Under the pieces are notes generated by a model that saw only the letters and a program-made list of their open reading frames with translations, was not told the origin of the DNA and did not search any database. A DNA stretch of 6,946 nt, from assembly GCA_019246495.1 (NCBI GenBank), contig JAFAQI010000556.1:1-6946 (forward strand), read 5' to 3'. The stretch comes from Frankiales bacterium (GTDB taxonomy: Bacteria; Actinomycetota; Actinomycetes; JAFAQI01). The translations under genes were made by a program, and so were the position numbers. How positions within the stretch are numbered: position 1 is the first letter of the stretch; every line of letters starts with the position of its first letter. Positions 6,401 through 6,946 of the stretch are shown here, in pieces.

Positions 6401-6946
6401 CCGAACGGGACCGCCGCAGTGAGGAGGCCGGCCGTCGCGTCGCCGCCACCGTGCGACGCCGCGTAGGGCACCGCAACGCTCTCGGGAGCGATGGTCGCGG
6501 CCACGGCGAGGTAGGCGACGAGGATCGCCTCCCGCACGCTCGAGTTGCCAAGCACGAAATTGACGGCTTCCCGGCGGCTGGTCGGCGACGCGGGATCACG
6601 GCCGGCCATCGCCGGGCGAGCGGTCACGCCGCGGGCGACGAGCAGCGCTGACACGACGAAGGACACGCTGTCGGTGAGCACGGCGCCCGTGGTGCTGATC
6701 GCGGCGACCAGCGCGCCGCCAACGGCGAAGCCGAAGACCTGGCCGAGTTGGTTGTTTGTCGCGCTCAGGGCCACGCCGGTGGCGTAGGCGTCGGCCTCCG
6801 GCAGGATGTCGGCGAGCATCGCCGAGCGCGCTGCGTTGAACGCCGGCTGCAGCAGCGAAACCACGGTGATGTCGATCAGGGCCACGACCATCGGTACGTG
6901 TGGGACCGCGATGGCGAGGATGAGGACGCACCGGGCGAGGTCGCAG
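3415..6946 (-). CDS. MFS transporter fused to membrane–GAF–GGDEF–EAL cyclic-di-GMP protein; 5' end outside window
   Basis: One frame runs without a stop from the window edge to TAG at 3415–3417, over 1,170 codons. From 6945 to about 6000 it encodes an MFS_3-type (EntS-like) transporter lacking only its first helices; AFNAARSAMLADILP and PPEMRGRVFGLVGTG are family-typical. A Glu/Gln-rich linker lies at about 5995–5880. A second membrane module of 7–8 helices (about 5877–5225) resembles the sensor region of many actinobacterial GGDEF–EAL proteins. A GAF-like region covers about 5205–4735. The GGDEF domain (about 4733–4245) reads GGDQF at 4483–4497 and has no RxxD inhibitory site, so cyclase activity is doubtful. 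The EAL domain (about 4225–3470) keeps EAL (4108–4116), NIS, EITE, DDFGTGYSSL (Asp pair 3751–3756), KIDK, AEGVE and QGYFYGRP, so c-di-GMP phosphodiesterase activity is likely. An ATG at 6889–6891 is not the real start, because transporter sequence continues upstream. It may be a true fusion or two genes joined by a lost stop. Confidence 0.9.
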   Translation of the reverse strand, partial: CDLARCVLILAIAVPHVPMVVALIDITVVSLLQPAFNAARSAMLADILPEADAYATGVALSATNNQLGQVFGFAVGGALVAAISTTGAVLTDSVSFVVSALLVARGVTARPAMAGRDPASPTSRREAVNFVLGNSSVREAILVAYLAVAATIAPESVAVPYAASHGGGDATAGLLTAAVPFGTMLGAIGLSRWLGQRRAVPLMRPLAALTALSLSLTAFDPPPAVALCLWIVGGAGSAMIITSSTFVAWLTPPEMRGRVFGLVGTGLAVVQGTFALVAGWIAEVKGPAIAVADVAMPVGALLAIVIARVGLFDRALPRTTSRVQPDPPINEQEEQEQQEDEEPAVSTSRRRHTEPLMWAGTGVLATVAAVVCFAVLRGDSAPLHSDVPDWWFLLLFFIVQAYPLQFEFRRTTRHVVLDAIALVLGLFFMGPLQLVLARVAAKVVMAAIARKNPIRIAFNGSNGAFSTAIALVVFHAMLPAHPSAHLAVWPAAVVAVVTDDVLAAAGVTWPGYVYNRTIRLATLWPPLAFSLSVNLINTCLGLVTAGAISYDSANAWMIAVFMVLTLAGFRTYHQLADRHAALDRLYALAKDLGPVTSDPVDLGPVLVQLRELLRSPQLQMALIRDEGVATVITATDDEPSRATVQDAVLDELSLALAAAARAPEQKRAWLGRRRRTAAMSPESVAVAVGIGGESVGLLRARSTARSGRVFDRNDLRVLEAVADQLGAALEKGQLIQNLRRAATRDSLTGLANLDSLRSFLSAMLDEQSGGVVLLLDIDRFHDINDTVGHDAGDAVLVEVAKRLEESATHGSLVCRVGGDQFALVIPGQSNSDLARLAAMAVKSRVDGSLRLENVAADIRLTIGMARAPEHGEDAPTILRRAEIAMGAAKGSSTGIGEWEPQMERDGSRRLYVLSGLRQALVDSDLRVEFQPKLLLGSGNVTGFEALVRWRHPDLGLVSPAEFIPLAEATGLVGALTSSVLRLSLEACRRWHEAGKPVGIAVNISARSLDDPVLVGQVAALLTASGIDGRSLTLEITESSVMENPARSMEILRQLRSLGVRLSIDDFGTGYSSLHQLRGLPVHEVKIDKTFVDNIDRDGADRAVVRAIVELCESLGLETVAEGVEQASQAYALEALGVHQVQGYFYGRPMPEADADAWLGQRVIARAVDSVDEQIVD
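5911..5933 (-). promoter_or_regulatory. Possible internal ribosome binding site and GTG start for the signalling half
   Basis: On the minus strand AGGAGG (complement of 5928–5933) and GAGGA (complement of 5921–5925) precede an in-frame GTG at 5913–5911, by 14 and 7 bases. A start here would give an 832-residue protein beginning STSRRRHTEPLMW and containing the second membrane module, GAF, GGDEF and EAL, which is the usual form of a free-standing protein of this kind. An ATG at 5877–5875 is the alternative. The purine-rich motifs may simply reflect the Glu/Gln codons of the linker. Confidence 0.4.
5920..5955 (-). repeat. Low-complexity Glu/Gln linker tract
   Basis: Twelve successive codons encode EQEEQEQQEDEE, using GAG, GAA, CAG and GAC. 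The tract joins the last MFS helix region to the second membrane module and is probably a flexible acidic linker on the cytoplasmic side. Such purine-rich triplet tracts can arise by slippage, so it may mark where two genes were joined. Confidence 0.75.

Overview
The window is GC-rich, with tightly packed genes and GTG as well as ATG starts. The order enolase – FtsB/DivIC-like protein – DUF501 protein – Ppx/GppA phosphatase is the classic actinobacterial arrangement (in Mycobacterium tuberculosis it is Rv1023–Rv1026), so the source is almost certainly an actinomycete. Genus cannot be read from the sequence.

Left part, 1–3093, plus strand: one compact operon. It opens with the last ~112 codons of enolase. 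Then come a one-helix membrane division protein, a DUF501 protein, a Ppx/GppA exopolyphosphatase and a family 5 (UdgB-type) uracil-DNA glycosylase. The enolase–ftsB gap is 4 bases and the next three junctions overlap by 4, 4 and 1 bases (GTGA, GTGA, TGATG), which suggests translational coupling. The genes join glycolysis, cell division, polyphosphate/(p)ppGpp metabolism and base-excision repair. The enolase fragment has Gln where the family has a substrate-binding Lys.

Middle, 3094–3414: a 321-base gap between convergent genes, unusually rich in structure. It holds a candidate intrinsic terminator with an 8-T run, two near-identical 12-base repeats 21 bases apart, a strong GGAGG ribosome binding site 8 bases before a six-codon ORF (MTGHDW), a bulged stem-loop containing that ORF's stop, and a very strong 21-bp hairpin terminator. 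The layout looks like a small free-standing transcript, possibly encoding a tiny peptide, that is not the leader of any visible gene.

Right part, 3415–6946, minus strand: one uninterrupted reading frame, still open at the window edge. It encodes the C-terminal two-thirds or more of an MFS_3-type transporter, a Glu/Gln-rich linker, a second multi-helix membrane module typical of actinobacterial cyclic-di-GMP proteins, a GAF-like domain, a degenerate GGDEF (GGDQF) and an apparently intact EAL phosphodiesterase domain. It is either a transporter–signalling fusion (a possible transport-coupled c-di-GMP phosphodiesterase) or two genes joined by loss of a stop. The linker also encodes AGGAGG/GAGGA motifs just upstream of an in-frame GTG, so the signalling half might also be made separately. 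This fusion and the small-transcript region are the two most interesting things here.
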